From Gilvimarinus polysaccharolyticus (GTDB lineage: Bacteria > Pseudomonadota > Gammaproteobacteria > Pseudomonadales > Cellvibrionaceae): a stretch of DNA of 64,000 bases. The position numbers were made by a program, and so were the translations under genes. Positions 22,271 through 33,846 of this stretch are shown here, piece by piece. Numbering within the stretch: position 1 is the first letter of the stretch; each line of letters begins with the position of its first letter. Below the pieces are notes generated by a model. It was not told the DNA's origin. It ran no database searches and worked only from the letters and a program-made list of their open reading frames with translations. The stretch covers positions 559,920 through 623,919 of the forward strand of contig NZ_LFIJ01000002.1 in assembly GCF_001187555.1 (NCBI RefSeq), read 5' to 3'.

Positions 22271-23083
22271 GTGACCAAGATCTACGCTGTTGCTAATCAA
22301 AAAGGTGGAGTGGGTAAAACCACCACCTGCGTAAATTTGGCGGCCTCGTTGGTAGCCACCAAAAAGCGAGTGTTGTTGGTCGACCTCGATCCGCAAGGCA
22401 ACGCTACTATGGGCAGCGGTATTGATAAGTCCGAATTAGAGTTGACCATTTACGATGTGTTAACAGGTCGTGCCGCCATTGGTGAGTGTTTGGTGTTGTC
22501 CGAATCGGGCAACTTTCAAGTATTGCCGGCTAATGGTGATCTTACGGCTGCTGAAGTTGAGATGCTGTCTTTACCCAACAAAGAGCGCCGGCTTGATAAG
22601 GTGTTGTCGGAGGTGCAGGGCGAATACGACTATATATTGATCGACTGCCCGCCATCACTAAACATGTTAACGCTTAATGCGCTGGCCGCCTGTCATAGCG
22701 TTATTATTACTATGCAGTGTGAATACTACGCGTTAGAAGGTTTGTCTGCGCTGGTAGGCACCATTAATCAAATTCACGATGTGCTAAACCCCAAATTAAA
22801 AATCGAGGGGATCTTGCGCACCATGTACGATCCGCGTAACAGCCTGACTAATGATGTGTCGGCGCAGTTGCATCAGCACTTTGGTGATCGGGTGTATCGC
22901 ACCTGTATACCGCGCAATGTGCGTTTGGCCGAGGCCCCAAGTTACGGTCAGCCAGTGATGGTGTATGACCGACAATCCAAGGGGGCCATTGCCTATCTCG
23001 CTTTAGCGGGCGAAATAATTCGGCGCAATGAGCTGTCTACAGCGACAATCGACGACTCTCTCAATCTTCAAGTGACGCAATAA
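22271..23083 (+). CDS. parA: Chromosome partitioning ATPase ParA (Soj)
   Basis: Deviant Walker-type ATPase that moves ParB-parS complexes over the nucleoid. The 270-residue protein starts at GTG 22271 with AAGGATACC upstream. It has the deviant Walker A KGGVGKTTTCVNLAASL, the DLDPQGNATMGSG switch, and LIDCPPSLNMLTLNAL. No N-terminal HTH is present, as in chromosomal rather than plasmid ParA. It forms an operon with parB 31 bases downstream. Confidence 0.97.
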   Translation: MTKIYAVANQKGGVGKTTTCVNLAASLVATKKRVLLVDLDPQGNATMGSGIDKSELELTIYDVLTGRAAIGECLVLSESGNFQVLPANGDLTAAEVEMLSLPNKERRLDKVLSEVQGEYDYILIDCPPSLNMLTLNALAACHSVIITMQCEYYALEGLSALVGTINQIHDVLNPKLKIEGILRTMYDPRNSLTNDVSAQLHQHFGDRVYRTCIPRNVRLAEAPSYGQPVMVYDRQSKGAIAYLALAGEIIRRNELSTATIDDSLNLQVTQ

Positions 23084-23114
23084 GCATCGCTCAGTGGCAA
23101 TACGGATTTAACCT

Positions 23115-24008
23115 ATGGCAGGAAAACGAAAAGGCTTAGGAAAAGGATTGGATGCGCTGATGAGCGCAGGAATCACAATTCCCCCCGCGGATGATACTAC
23201 TGCAGAGCAGGCTCGCGAGGCATTAGAGGGTAAGCTTATGCGCTTGCCGGTCGAGCTTATTTCGCGGGGCAAATATCAGCCGCGTCGCGATATGCACGCA
23301 GAGGCTCTCGAGGAGTTGGCAGAATCCATCAAAGCCCAGGGCGTGATGCAGCCAATTGTTGTGCGGCCGATAGGTGATGGCAAATATGAAATTATTGCCG
23401 GTGAGCGTCGCTGGCGCGCTACCCAGCTAGCGGGGCTGGATAAAATCCCTGCTGTGGTACGTGATGTGCCCGACGAGGCTGCCATTGCTATGGCGTTGAT
23501 TGAAAATATTCAACGCGAGGATCTTAATCCCATCGAAGAGGCGATGGCGCTTAAGCGTTTGCAGGATGAATTTGAGCTAACCCACCAAGAAGTCGCTCAA
23601 GCGGTGGGGAAATCTCGCACTACAGTGACCAACCTGTTGCGTCTAATCGCACTTGATGACGAAGTTAAAAAACTCTTGGAGCATGGTGATTTAGAGATGG
23701 GGCACGCCCGAGCCATACTCTCACTCGAGCCCGAGCCACAGCGCGAAGTTGCCCGTCAAATTGTCGGGAAAGGTTTAACCGTACGGCAAGCTGAAGCGCT
23801 GGTACGCAAAATCCAAGAAGAAAAAAATCAGGGCGCCGTCAATGTTCCTGTGGTGGTATCGGCCGATATCAAACGCCTGCAAAACCAATTGTCAGATACA
23901 TTGGGGGCCGCGGTGGCGATTCAGCATGGCGCCAAAGGTAAGGGTAAGTTGGTTATAAGCTATAACACCCTCGATGAGCTTGACGGCATATTAGCCCATA
24001 TAAAGTAA
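23115..24008 (+). CDS. parB: Chromosome partitioning protein ParB (Spo0J)
   Basis: CTP-dependent DNA clamp that loads at parS. The 297-residue protein has a basic N terminus (KRKGLGKGLDALM), the CTP-binding ParB/Srx motifs GKYQPRRDM and IIAGERRWRA, a nearby ALIENIQREDLNPIEEA stretch, a central HTH (LTHQEVAQAVGKSRTTVTNLLRL), and a C-terminal dimerisation domain. Matching parS palindromes lie within recF, about 13 kb away, on the other side of both candidate origins. Confidence 0.97.
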   Translation: MAGKRKGLGKGLDALMSAGITIPPADDTTAEQAREALEGKLMRLPVELISRGKYQPRRDMHAEALEELAESIKAQGVMQPIVVRPIGDGKYEIIAGERRWRATQLAGLDKIPAVVRDVPDEAAIAMALIENIQREDLNPIEEAMALKRLQDEFELTHQEVAQAVGKSRTTVTNLLRLIALDDEVKKLLEHGDLEMGHARAILSLEPEPQREVARQIVGKGLTVRQAEALVRKIQEEKNQGAVNVPVVVSADIKRLQNQLSDTLGAAVAIQHGAKGKGKLVISYNTLDELDGILAHIK

Positions 24009-24040
24009 TCTCTATTTAAAAAGTGGCTGAAACCCTTGAT

Positions 24041-24063
24041 GCGCCGAGGCGCGTCGGCGCTTA
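24041..24063 (+). terminator. Hairpin after parB
   Basis: GCGCCGA pairs with TCGGCGC around a six-base loop, 33 bases beyond the parB stop. Only TT follows directly, so termination may be weak or rho-assisted. Confidence 0.5.
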
Positions 24064-24065
24064 AG

Positions 24066-24074
24066 TTATCCACA
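24066..24074 (+). promoter_or_regulatory. Isolated DnaA box upstream of the atp operon
   Basis: Perfect consensus TTATCCACA. It lies about 100 bases before the atp promoter -35 element. Alone it is unlikely to be an origin; it could titrate DnaA or place the operon under DnaA influence. Confidence 0.6.
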
Positions 24075-24176
24075 GCTGGGGTGGCTGTGGTTAAGCATTG
24101 TTAATATTGTCTGCTCATATTTGCCTTAAATTGGCACACAAGCGTGCTTAATTGGGGCTAAATGGCGCGGTTACTG

Positions 24177-24206
24177 TTGAAAGACTTGGCATAATCCCCC
24201 TATAAT
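24177..24206 (+). promoter_or_regulatory. Consensus sigma70 promoter of the atp operon
   Basis: TTGAAA (24177-24182), an 18-base spacer, and a perfect TATAAT (24201-24206), with a leader of about 80 bases before atpI. Confidence 0.8.
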
Positions 24207-24290
24207 GCGGCGGCTTTGCGGCTTATCTGTAAGCGGAGGTAAAGCTTACCTAGGCAAAAATATTGCCCAATACCATAGGTTAAGCCGTAA

Positions 24291-24713
24291 ATGAGACAAC
24301 CGATGACCAGCGTACGCCGTCCAAGATCGGCTGTTATAGCCACGCTCCCGGTTTTTAAAAGACTGTTGCTGGTGTGGATTACGCTGATTGTTATGAGCCT
24401 TGCGGTTATCGCGTGGTTGCCTGTAATAGGTGTGTCGCTCCTATGGGGCGTGTGCGTGTGCCTAGTGCCGGCGATGGTGTTTGCCAAAATTGCAGGCAAT
24501 ATACGAGGCGCGCAAAACGTCAGTCAAAGTGTTAATCGCTTTTACATGGCAGAGTCGGCCAAATTAATATTAACCGCTGCATTGTTTGCGGCGGTACTTA
24601 CCCGGGATGCAGCACTTAGCATACCGGTTTTTTTATGCGCGTTTGTGGTAACACAACTCGTGCAACTGATTGTAATCGCGGCGAGTGTTCGCCAGTACAG
24701 TGGTAGACATTAG
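24291..24713 (+). CDS. atpI: ATP synthase accessory protein I
   Basis: A 140-residue membrane protein with four hydrophobic segments, at the first position of the atp operon where atpI usually lies. The stretch NRFYMAESAKLILTAALFAA resembles the conserved AtpI helix. AtpI assists c-ring assembly or magnesium uptake in other bacteria and is not part of the enzyme. Sequence conservation in this family is low, so identity rests on position and topology. The basic N terminus (RRPRSAV) faces the cytoplasm. Confidence 0.82.
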   Translation: MRQPMTSVRRPRSAVIATLPVFKRLLLVWITLIVMSLAVIAWLPVIGVSLLWGVCVCLVPAMVFAKIAGNIRGAQNVSQSVNRFYMAESAKLILTAALFAAVLTRDAALSIPVFLCAFVVTQLVQLIVIAASVRQYSGRH

Positions 24714-24752
24714 GTCCACCAAGTACGCTTTACTACACTAGTTGAGAGATAA

Positions 24753-25700
<948 letters not shown>

Positions 25701-25725
25701 TTTTTAACTTTACTTTTACACTTAA

Positions 25726-25978
<253 letters not shown>

Positions 25979-25980
<2 letters not shown>

Positions 25981-25997
25981 TAAGGCTTAGCCTTATT
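25979..25997 (+). terminator. Intercistronic hairpin after atpE
   Basis: AATAAGGC pairs perfectly with GCCTTATT around a three-base loop, beginning within the atpE stop codon region. There is no long T tract, so it is more likely an RNA-stabilising or partial-termination element than a full terminator. Confidence 0.6.
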
Positions 25998-26032
25998 AAC
26001 GCACAGAAACTTCCCATGACAGAGGTGTCGGC

Positions 26033-26503
26033 GTGAACCTTAATTTAACTATTATTGGACAGTCCATAACGTTCATTGTCTTTGTGCTAATTTGCATGAA
26101 GTATATATGGCCGTTGATTATTGCGGCCATGACTGAGCGTCAGGCAAAAATTGCCGATGGTTTGGCCGCAGCAGATCGCGCAAATAAAGATTTAGAGCTA
26201 GCTCAGGAAAAAGTTATGCACGCTTTGCGTGACGCTAAAACTGAAGCGGCTGGTATTTTAGAATCTGCCAATAAGCGTGCAACCCAGATTGTGGAAGAAG
26301 CCAAAGAGCAGGCCCGTGAAGAAGGTAGCCGTATTAAAGCCGCTACCCAAGCCGAAGTAGAGCAAGAAGTGAACCGCGCTAAAGAAAGCTTGCGTTCACA
26401 GGTCGCTGTACTGGCTTTTACTGGTGCCGAGAAAGTGCTTGAGTCTTCTGTTGACCAATCTGCGCACAAAGATATGATCGACAAACTGGCCGCCAGTTTG
26501 TAA
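26033..26503 (+). CDS. atpF: ATP synthase Fo subunit b
   Basis: Peripheral stalk subunit, two copies per enzyme. The 156-residue protein has one N-terminal membrane helix (about 5-27) and then a long charged coiled coil rich in Ala, Glu and Lys (about 35-140) that reaches F1. Start is GTG 26033 with an AGAGGTG site upstream. The next gene, atpH, follows after 12 bases. Confidence 0.97.
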   Translation: MNLNLTIIGQSITFIVFVLICMKYIWPLIIAAMTERQAKIADGLAAADRANKDLELAQEKVMHALRDAKTEAAGILESANKRATQIVEEAKEQAREEGSRIKAATQAEVEQEVNRAKESLRSQVAVLAFTGAEKVLESSVDQSAHKDMIDKLAASL

Positions 26504-26515
26504 GCGAGGTTAATT

Positions 26516-27052
26516 GTGGCTGAACTGATTACACTCGCAAGACCCTATGCCAAAGCAGCGTTTACGTTTGCTCGTGACAACGGTGATCTTGCGGGTTGGG
26601 CAAAACAGCTGAAAACCCTGGCTATTGTTAGCGGTTACAGCAAAGTAGAAAAAATCATTTCTTCCCCTGCCCTTACCCCTGCGCAGCAAGCGGGCACTTT
26701 GGTAGAGGTTTGTGGTGACGAAATAGATGCAAAAGTTAAAAACTTTGTTGAGTTGTTAGCAGAAAACAAACGCTTGGCATTGTTGCCCGAGGTGTTTGCA
26801 CTATTTGATGCGCTTAAAACCGCTCATGAGCAGTCAGTCGATATAGAAATGACAACCGCCTTTGAGTTGGACGACGCAAGTCAGCAAAAGTTAGCGGACG
26901 CACTTAGTGCCAAACTGGCGCGTAAGATCAAGGTCAGTACGGTGGTTGATTCAAAACTACTTGCTGGCGTGATTATCAAGGCAGGTGATTTAGTCATCGA
27001 CGGCTCCATGCGCGGTCGGTTAGAGAAACTCGCCAAAGCAATCAATTCGTAG
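26516..27052 (+). CDS. atpH: ATP synthase F1 subunit delta
   Basis: Connects the b-subunit stalk to the top of F1. The 178-residue protein starts at GTG with GCGAGGT upstream. The family N terminus [13 protein letters not shown] and the C-terminal [25 protein letters not shown] are clear. It lies between atpF and atpA with short spacers of 12 and 16 bases. Confidence 0.97.
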   Translation: MAELITLARPYAKAAFTFARDNGDLAGWAKQLKTLAIVSGYSKVEKIISSPALTPAQQAGTLVEVCGDEIDAKVKNFVELLAENKRLALLPEVFALFDALKTAHEQSVDIEMTTAFELDDASQQKLADALSAKLARKIKVSTVVDSKLLAGVIIKAGDLVIDGSMRGRLEKLAKAINS

Positions 27053-27068
27053 GATTGAGGAAAAAAGC

Positions 27069-28613
27069 ATGCAGCAGCTGAATCCATCCGAGATTAGCGA
27101 AATTATTAAGCAGCGCATCGAGAAACTTGATGTGTCTACCGAGTCCAGCAATCAGGGCACAGTAGTTTCTGTATCTGACGGTATTGTACGTATTAACGGT
27201 CTGATGGACGTGATGTACGGTGAAATGATCGAGTTTGAAGGTGGCGTGTACGGTATGGCGCTAAACCTTGAGCAAGATTCAGTGGGCGCCATTATTTTGG
27301 GCGACTACTTCTCCATTGCCGAAGGACAAACTTGTAAGTGTACTGGCCGTATTTTGGAAGTGCCAGTAGGTCCAGAGTTGGAAGGCCGAGTGGTAGATGC
27401 GCTGGGTAATCCAATTGATGGTAAAGGCCCCATTAACGCTAAGAAAACCGATGCAATTGAAAAGGTTGCACCAGGTGTTATTTGGCGTCAGTCGGTGGAT
27501 CAGCCAATCCAAATTGGTCTGAAAGCCGTCGATGCAATGGTGCCGATCGGTCGTGGTCAGCGTGAGCTGATTATTGGTGACCGTCAGATTGGTAAATCGG
27601 CGATTGCTGTCGATGCCATCATCAACCAGAAAGACTCTGGCATTAAGTGTATCTATGTTGCTATTGGCCAAAAAGCATCTTCTATTGCCGCTGTTGTGCG
27701 CAAATTAGAAGAGCACGGCGCCATGGAGCACACTGTTGTGGTTGCCGCTACTGCGTCTGATCCTGCATCTATGCAGTTTTTGGCACCGTTCGCTGGTTGT
27801 ACCATTGGTGAGTACTACCGCGATCGCGGTGAAGACGCTTTGATTATTTATGATGATTTAACCAAGCAAGCTTGGGCATATCGTCAAATTTCTTTGTTGT
27901 TACGTCGTCCACCAGGGCGTGAAGCATACCCAGGTGACGTATTCTATTTGCACTCACGTTTGCTTGAGCGTGCCGCTCGGGTAAACCCTGAGTACGTAGA
28001 AAAACAAACCAACGGTGAAGTAAAAGGCAAAACCGGTTCTTTGACCGCGTTGCCAATTATTGAAACCCAAGGTGGTGATGTATCAGCATTCGTACCTACT
28101 AACGTTATTTCGATCACAGATGGTCAGATCTTCTTAGAAGCTGACATGTTCAACTCGGGTGTTCGCCCGGCGATGAACGCAGGTGTTTCGGTATCTCGTG
28201 TTGGTGGTGCAGCGCAATCTAAAATCATCAAGAAGCTCTCGGGTGGTATTCGTACCGCTCTGGCTCAGTACCGTGAGTTGGCTGCATTTGCCCAGTTTGC
28301 CTCTGATCTAGATGACGCGACTAAAGCTCAGCTTGAGCACGGTGAGCGCGTAACTGAGTTGATGAAACAGAAGCAATACTCCCCCATGAGCATTTCGCAA
28401 ATGGGCTTGGTTCTGTTCTGTGCTAACGAAGGCTACTTAAAAGACATCGAAACTAAAAAGATTCTGGATTTTGAATCGGCGCTGCTGGCTTATGCTGCAT
28501 CAGAGCACGGTGAGTTGATGACTGGCATCAACAAATCGGGTGACTGGAATAGCGATTTAGAAGCGCAGTTTAAAGCCTTGGTTGAGAAGTTTAAGTCTAG
28601 CCAAACCTGGTAA
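27069..28613 (+). CDS. atpA: ATP synthase F1 subunit alpha
   Basis: Non-catalytic nucleotide-binding subunit, three copies per F1. The 514-residue length is usual. The P-loop [10 protein letters not shown], the [21 protein letters not shown] stretch, and the ATP synthase signature region [17 protein letters not shown] are present. The stop is followed immediately by a strong intercistronic hairpin. Confidence 0.98.
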   Translation: MQQLNPSEISEIIKQRIEKLDVSTESSNQGTVVSVSDGIVRINGLMDVMYGEMIEFEGGVYGMALNLEQDSVGAIILGDYFSIAEGQTCKCTGRILEVPVGPELEGRVVDALGNPIDGKGPINAKKTDAIEKVAPGVIWRQSVDQPIQIGLKAVDAMVPIGRGQRELIIGDRQIGKSAIAVDAIINQKDSGIKCIYVAIGQKASSIAAVVRKLEEHGAMEHTVVVAATASDPASMQFLAPFAGCTIGEYYRDRGEDALIIYDDLTKQAWAYRQISLLLRRPPGREAYPGDVFYLHSRLLERAARVNPEYVEKQTNGEVKGKTGSLTALPIIETQGGDVSAFVPTNVISITDGQIFLEADMFNSGVRPAMNAGVSVSRVGGAAQSKIIKKLSGGIRTALAQYRELAAFAQFASDLDDATKAQLEHGERVTELMKQKQYSPMSISQMGLVLFCANEGYLKDIETKKILDFESALLAYAASEHGELMTGINKSGDWNSDLEAQFKALVEKFKSSQTW

Positions 28614-28616
28614 GCG

Positions 28617-28643
28617 AATGGTGCGCTATGCGCACCATTTTTG
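28617..28643 (+). terminator. Terminator-like hairpin between atpA and atpG
   Basis: A perfect 10 bp GC-rich stem (28617-28626 with 28630-28639) around a three-base loop, ending in TTTTT. It lies three bases after the atpA stop. Structurally it is an intrinsic terminator, yet atpG must be read through it, so partial termination or 3'-end protection is likely. Confidence 0.7.
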
Positions 28644-28665
28644 AATATATCTTGAGGGCCGAGTA

Positions 28666-29529
28666 ATGGCAGGCGCAAAAGAAATTCGCACGCAGATTTC
28701 GAGCATTAAGAGTACGCAAAAAATTACCAGCGCGATGGAAATGGTCGCCGCTAGTAAAATGCGTAAAGCTCAAGAGCGTATGCAGTTAGGTAAACCCTAT
28801 ACAACTCGCATGCGTTCGGTAATCGGGCATTTAGCTAACGCTAACCCCGAGTACAAGCACCGCTTTATGGAGCAGCGCGAAGTTAGTCGCGTTGGTTTTA
28901 TTGTGGTTTCTACTGATCGTGGTTTGTGTGGTGGTTTAAATACCAATTTATTTAAAGCCGCGTTACAGACAATGCGAGGCTATAGCGAGCAAGGTTGTAG
29001 TGTTGACCTTTGTTTGATTGGCGCAAAAGCGGCCGCATTTTTTGGTCGTTTTGGTGGCAACATTGTTGCTAGTACCCGTGATATAGGTGAGACGCCAAGC
29101 GTTGCAGACTTGATCGGTGGCGTTAAGGTTATGTTAGACGCCTACACCGATAACAAGCTTGATAAGCTTTATGTTGTGAGCAATGAGTTTGTAAATACCA
29201 TGACTCAAAGCCCAACGGTGATCCAGCTTTTACCACTAGAGCGCGATGAAGATAAAGAGCTTCAGCACCACTGGGATTACCTGTACGAGCCCGAGGCCGA
29301 AGTATTATTAGAAGGTTTGTTAACTCGTTATATTGAATCACAAGTTTATCAAGCTGTTGTAGAAAATAGCGCGTGTGAGCAAGCTGCCCGTATGATTGCT
29401 ATGAAAAGTGCTACTGATAATGCCGGCGATATTATCGACGGTTTACAACTTGTTTATAACAAGGCACGTCAGGCGGCAATTACTCAAGAGCTTTCAGAAA
29501 TCGTGGGTGGAGCTGCTGCTGTTTCGTAA
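28666..29529 (+). CDS. atpG: ATP synthase F1 subunit gamma
   Basis: Central rotating shaft, one copy per F1. The 287-residue protein starts [18 protein letters not shown] with [14 protein letters not shown], has [15 protein letters not shown], and ends with the long C-terminal helix [22 protein letters not shown]; all are family hallmarks. Start at ATG 28666 with a GAGGGCCGAG site. Confidence 0.98.
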   Translation: MAGAKEIRTQISSIKSTQKITSAMEMVAASKMRKAQERMQLGKPYTTRMRSVIGHLANANPEYKHRFMEQREVSRVGFIVVSTDRGLCGGLNTNLFKAALQTMRGYSEQGCSVDLCLIGAKAAAFFGRFGGNIVASTRDIGETPSVADLIGGVKVMLDAYTDNKLDKLYVVSNEFVNTMTQSPTVIQLLPLERDEDKELQHHWDYLYEPEAEVLLEGLLTRYIESQVYQAVVENSACEQAARMIAMKSATDNAGDIIDGLQLVYNKARQAAITQELSEIVGGAAAVS

Positions 29530-30984
<1,455 letters not shown>

Positions 30985-30986
30985 TT

Positions 30987-31009
30987 GGGATGCGGCTTCG
31001 GCCGCTCCC
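30987..31009 (+). terminator. UUCG-capped hairpin between atpD and atpC
   Basis: GCGGC-TTCG-GCCGC (30992-31005), extended by GGGA with TCCC and one bulged base. It starts two bases after the atpD stop. UUCG loops are exceptionally stable. There is no T tract, so 3'-end protection or partial attenuation is more likely than full termination. Confidence 0.65.
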
Positions 31010-31030
31010 TTCAAGATTAAGAGGCAGATT

Positions 31031-31456
31031 ATGGCAATGACTATACATTGCGATATCGTCAGTGCAGAGAGCGAAATTTTCTCAGGTCTGGTCGAGTTGC
31101 TAGTGGCAACTGGCTCGCAGGGAGATCTAGGTATTACCTATGGTCACGCACCACTACTGACAGATCTTGTGCCAGGTCCTATTCGCCTTAAAAAACAAGG
31201 TGGTGAGGAGGAGGTATTTTATATCTCTGGCGGATTTTTAGAGGTGCAACCTAACCATATCTCGGTATTAGCAGATACAGCCCTACGTGCCGCCGATATG
31301 GACGAAGCCGCTGCCGAAACCGTTAAGCAAGAAGCCGCCAATAAGCTTCTGAGCCAATCAAGCGATATTGATTACTCTAGAGCTGCAATCCAGCTGGCCG
31401 AGGCATCTGCGCAATTGCGTACACTACAAGCAATTCGTAAAAATGCACGCCGATAA
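31031..31456 (+). CDS. atpC: ATP synthase F1 subunit epsilon
   Basis: Shaft subunit that also inhibits ATP hydrolysis. The 141-residue protein has the N-terminal beta sandwich ([34 protein letters not shown]) and the two C-terminal helices that can block rotation. Last gene of the atp operon; a strong terminator follows. Confidence 0.97.
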   Translation: MAMTIHCDIVSAESEIFSGLVELLVATGSQGDLGITYGHAPLLTDLVPGPIRLKKQGGEEEVFYISGGFLEVQPNHISVLADTALRAADMDEAAAETVKQEAANKLLSQSSDIDYSRAAIQLAEASAQLRTLQAIRKNARR

Positions 31457-31461
31457 GTGAT

Positions 31462-31470
31462 TGTGGATAA
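31462..31470 (-). promoter_or_regulatory. Isolated DnaA box after atpC
   Basis: TGTGGATAA is the exact complement of the consensus DnaA box. It lies between the atpC stop and the atp terminator. Function unknown; a chance match or DnaA titration site is possible. Confidence 0.45.
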
Positions 31471-31474
31471 AAAC

Positions 31475-31510
31475 TAAAAAAGGGCAGCCATTGGGCTGCC
31501 CTTTTTTTTT
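31475..31510 (+). terminator. Rho-independent terminator of the atp operon
   Basis: AAAAAAGGGCAGCC pairs with GGCTGCCCTTTTTT around the loop ATTG, followed by a run of nine T residues. A textbook intrinsic terminator ending the atp transcript before glmU. Confidence 0.95.
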
Positions 31511-31571
31511 ACAGCAATAAAAGGTTAAATGTCGCACCTGTTTTGGTTGTTAATGCTTTGAGGTTATACAC

Positions 31572-32933
31572 ATGTATGAAGCCGTGATTCTCGCCGCCGG
31601 TAAAGGCACTCGTATGTGCTCTAACTTACCTAAAGTTTTGCACCCAATAGCGGGTAAGTCGATGTTACAGCACGTATTAGATGCTGTGACCCCGCTTAAC
31701 TTATTTGCACCGGCAAAAATTGTAGTGGGTCACGGGCGCGATATCATTAAAAGAAGCCTAACCGAAACTCCAGTGGAGTTAGTTGTACAAGAAATGCAAC
31801 AAGGTACTGGCCACGCGGCTTTACAGGCATTACCGTTGCTTAATGAGAGCAGTATAACCTTGATTTTGTATGGCGATGTCCCGCTTATTAGCACTGCGAC
31901 CCTAGAAAAACTGGGTCAGTTAGCCAGTAATAATACCATGGGTTTATTAACGGTAAGTCTGACTGAACCTACAGGTTACGGCAGAATAGTACGCACAGCT
32001 GCGGGCGAAATTACCGCGATTGTTGAACATAAAGATGCCAATGAACAACAGCGAAAAATATGTGAAGTGAACACCGGCATTATGGCGGTTAAAACCCAGC
32101 ACTTGCAGCGTTGGCTGCCGGCATTAAATAACAATAACGCACAGAACGAGTTTTACCTGACTGATATAGTCGCCATGGCGCAACGCGATGGTATAGAAGT
32201 TAAAGCTTGCCAGCCGGAGACCGCCGACGAAGTACAAGGGGTAAACGATCGCGCGCAGCAAGCATCGGTAGAGCGAGCGTATCAGCGCAAGCAAGCACAA
32301 AAACTAATGGCTCAAGGTGTTAGTTTTGCCGATCCTGATCGATTTGACTGCCGTGGCAGCCTGACGGTTGGTCGCGATGTTTTTATTGATATTAACGTCG
32401 TTATCGAAGGCACAGTTAGTATTGCGGACGGTGTCACTATCGGCCCCAATTGTTGTATAAAAAACTCTAATATAAGTGCCAACACTGCCATTAAAGCTTA
32501 TTCACATATAGAGGGGGCTAGTGTTGCCGACTCGTGTGATATTGGCCCATTTGCACGTTTGCGTCCCGGTACTGAGTTGCAAGCTGGAGTAAAGATTGGA
32601 AACTTTGTCGAGCTTAAAAAGTCTGTTATTGGGGTTGGCAGCAAGGTTAATCATTTAAGCTATATTGGCGATTGCAGTATGGGGCCAGGTGTTAATGTCG
32701 GCGCCGGAACTATTACTTGTAATTATGATGGCGTAAATAAGTTTCAAACGACTATTGGTGAGAGTGTATTTATCGGTTCAAACAGCGCACTTGTCGCACC
32801 GTTAAATATTGCTGCTGGCACAACCGTTGCTGCCGGCAGCGTTATTACCCAAAACACCGAGAAAGAAGATCTTGCCGTAGCCCGCAGTCGGCAACGTAAT
32901 ATCAAAGGCTGGAGCAAACCGCAAAAACACTAA
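31572..32933 (+). CDS. glmU: Bifunctional GlcN-1-P acetyltransferase / GlcNAc-1-P uridyltransferase
   Basis: Makes UDP-GlcNAc for peptidoglycan and lipopolysaccharide in two steps. The 453-residue protein has the N-terminal nucleotidyltransferase domain with AAGKGTRM and PKVLH and a nearby QQGTGHA, a linker helix near 230-250, and a C-terminal left-handed beta helix of hexapeptide repeats with the catalytic region RLRPGTEL, GNFVELKKS and NYDGVNK. Adjacent to atp as in many gammas; the pathway partner glmS is 5 kb downstream. Confidence 0.98.
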   Translation: MYEAVILAAGKGTRMCSNLPKVLHPIAGKSMLQHVLDAVTPLNLFAPAKIVVGHGRDIIKRSLTETPVELVVQEMQQGTGHAALQALPLLNESSITLILYGDVPLISTATLEKLGQLASNNTMGLLTVSLTEPTGYGRIVRTAAGEITAIVEHKDANEQQRKICEVNTGIMAVKTQHLQRWLPALNNNNAQNEFYLTDIVAMAQRDGIEVKACQPETADEVQGVNDRAQQASVERAYQRKQAQKLMAQGVSFADPDRFDCRGSLTVGRDVFIDINVVIEGTVSIADGVTIGPNCCIKNSNISANTAIKAYSHIEGASVADSCDIGPFARLRPGTELQAGVKIGNFVELKKSVIGVGSKVNHLSYIGDCSMGPGVNVGAGTITCNYDGVNKFQTTIGESVFIGSNSALVAPLNIAAGTTVAAGSVITQNTEKEDLAVARSRQRNIKGWSKPQKH

Positions 32934-32986
32934 AATGGTATAAACGCCAAAGATTTAGCCTAACGTAGGCAATAGAAGGAAATACG

Positions 32987-33811
32987 GTGGATTGGTTAGA
33001 GGTGATTGTCCTGGCATTGATTCAGGGCCTAACAGAATTTTTGCCGGTATCCAGCAGTGCGCATCTTTTGCTTGTACCGTTATTTACCGATTGGCCTGAT
33101 CAGGGCTTAGCATTCGATATTGCCTTACATTTTGGTAGCTTACTTGCGGTTATTGCCTATTTTAGACGCGATATTTACACCTTAGTATCGGCGTGGCTAA
33201 ACAGTATTTTAAAGCGTCAATCCAGCTCTGAGGCTCGCTTAGCTTGGGCTATTATTGGCGCTACAATTCCTGTAGGTTTAGTGGGTTTCTTAGTCAAAAC
33301 TACGTTAGAGACATCCTTGCGCACCGGTGTATTCATGGCCTATAGTTTGATCGTTTTTGGTCTGTTGTTAGGCTTCGCTGACTGGCGTTATAGCAAAAAG
33401 CTTAAGCATCAAGGCGAGCAGGGTTTTACCGATGAATACCATATGTCGATTAAGCAAATAGTCGGCATCGCTCTCGCCCAAGCGTTAGCTCTAATACCTG
33501 GGACATCGCGCTCCGGTATTACTATTACAGCGGGACTGTTACTGGGCTTAACACGTGAAGCCAGCGCCCGTTTTTCTTTTTTATTAAGTATTCCCGTTAT
33601 CGTGCTTGCCACGGTATTACAAACTGGCGAGTTGGTAGTTGAGCAAGAACCTGTCGACTGGCTGACGCTTATAGTGGGGGTCATTATCTCGGCTATTAGT
33701 GCTTATTTTTGCATACATATATTTTTGCAAGCTATAAAAAAATTGGGCATGCAGCCTTTTGTTGTCTACCGGGTGATCTTGGGTGTTTATCTGTTATATC
33801 TGTTTGCATAA
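32987..33811 (+). CDS. uppP: Undecaprenyl-diphosphatase (BacA type)
   Basis: Integral membrane phosphatase that recycles undecaprenyl pyrophosphate to the lipid carrier; overexpression is known to give bacitracin resistance. The 274-residue protein starts at GTG 32987 with AGAAGGA upstream. Both catalytic motifs are present: GLTEFLPVSSSAHLLL near the N terminus and PGTSRSGITITAGLLLG in the middle, within about eight hydrophobic segments. It lies between the UDP-GlcNAc gene glmU and a protease gene. Confidence 0.96.
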   Translation: MDWLEVIVLALIQGLTEFLPVSSSAHLLLVPLFTDWPDQGLAFDIALHFGSLLAVIAYFRRDIYTLVSAWLNSILKRQSSSEARLAWAIIGATIPVGLVGFLVKTTLETSLRTGVFMAYSLIVFGLLLGFADWRYSKKLKHQGEQGFTDEYHMSIKQIVGIALAQALALIPGTSRSGITITAGLLLGLTREASARFSFLLSIPVIVLATVLQTGELVVEQEPVDWLTLIVGVIISAISAYFCIHIFLQAIKKLGMQPFVVYRVILGVYLLYLFA

Positions 33812-33846
33812 ATAGCGTTAAACGTTAATTACGAGGCTTAATAAAC

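Larger units (their letters stand above)
24009..24290. promoter_or_regulatory. parB-atpI intergenic region with hairpin and DnaA box
   Basis: A 282 bp spacer. A 7 bp hairpin (24041-24047 with 24054-24060) after parB is the probable end of the par transcript. A perfect DnaA box TTATCCACA follows at 24066-24074, overlapping a second stem (24070-24076 with 24084-24090). The atp promoter is at 24177-24206. Confidence 0.6.
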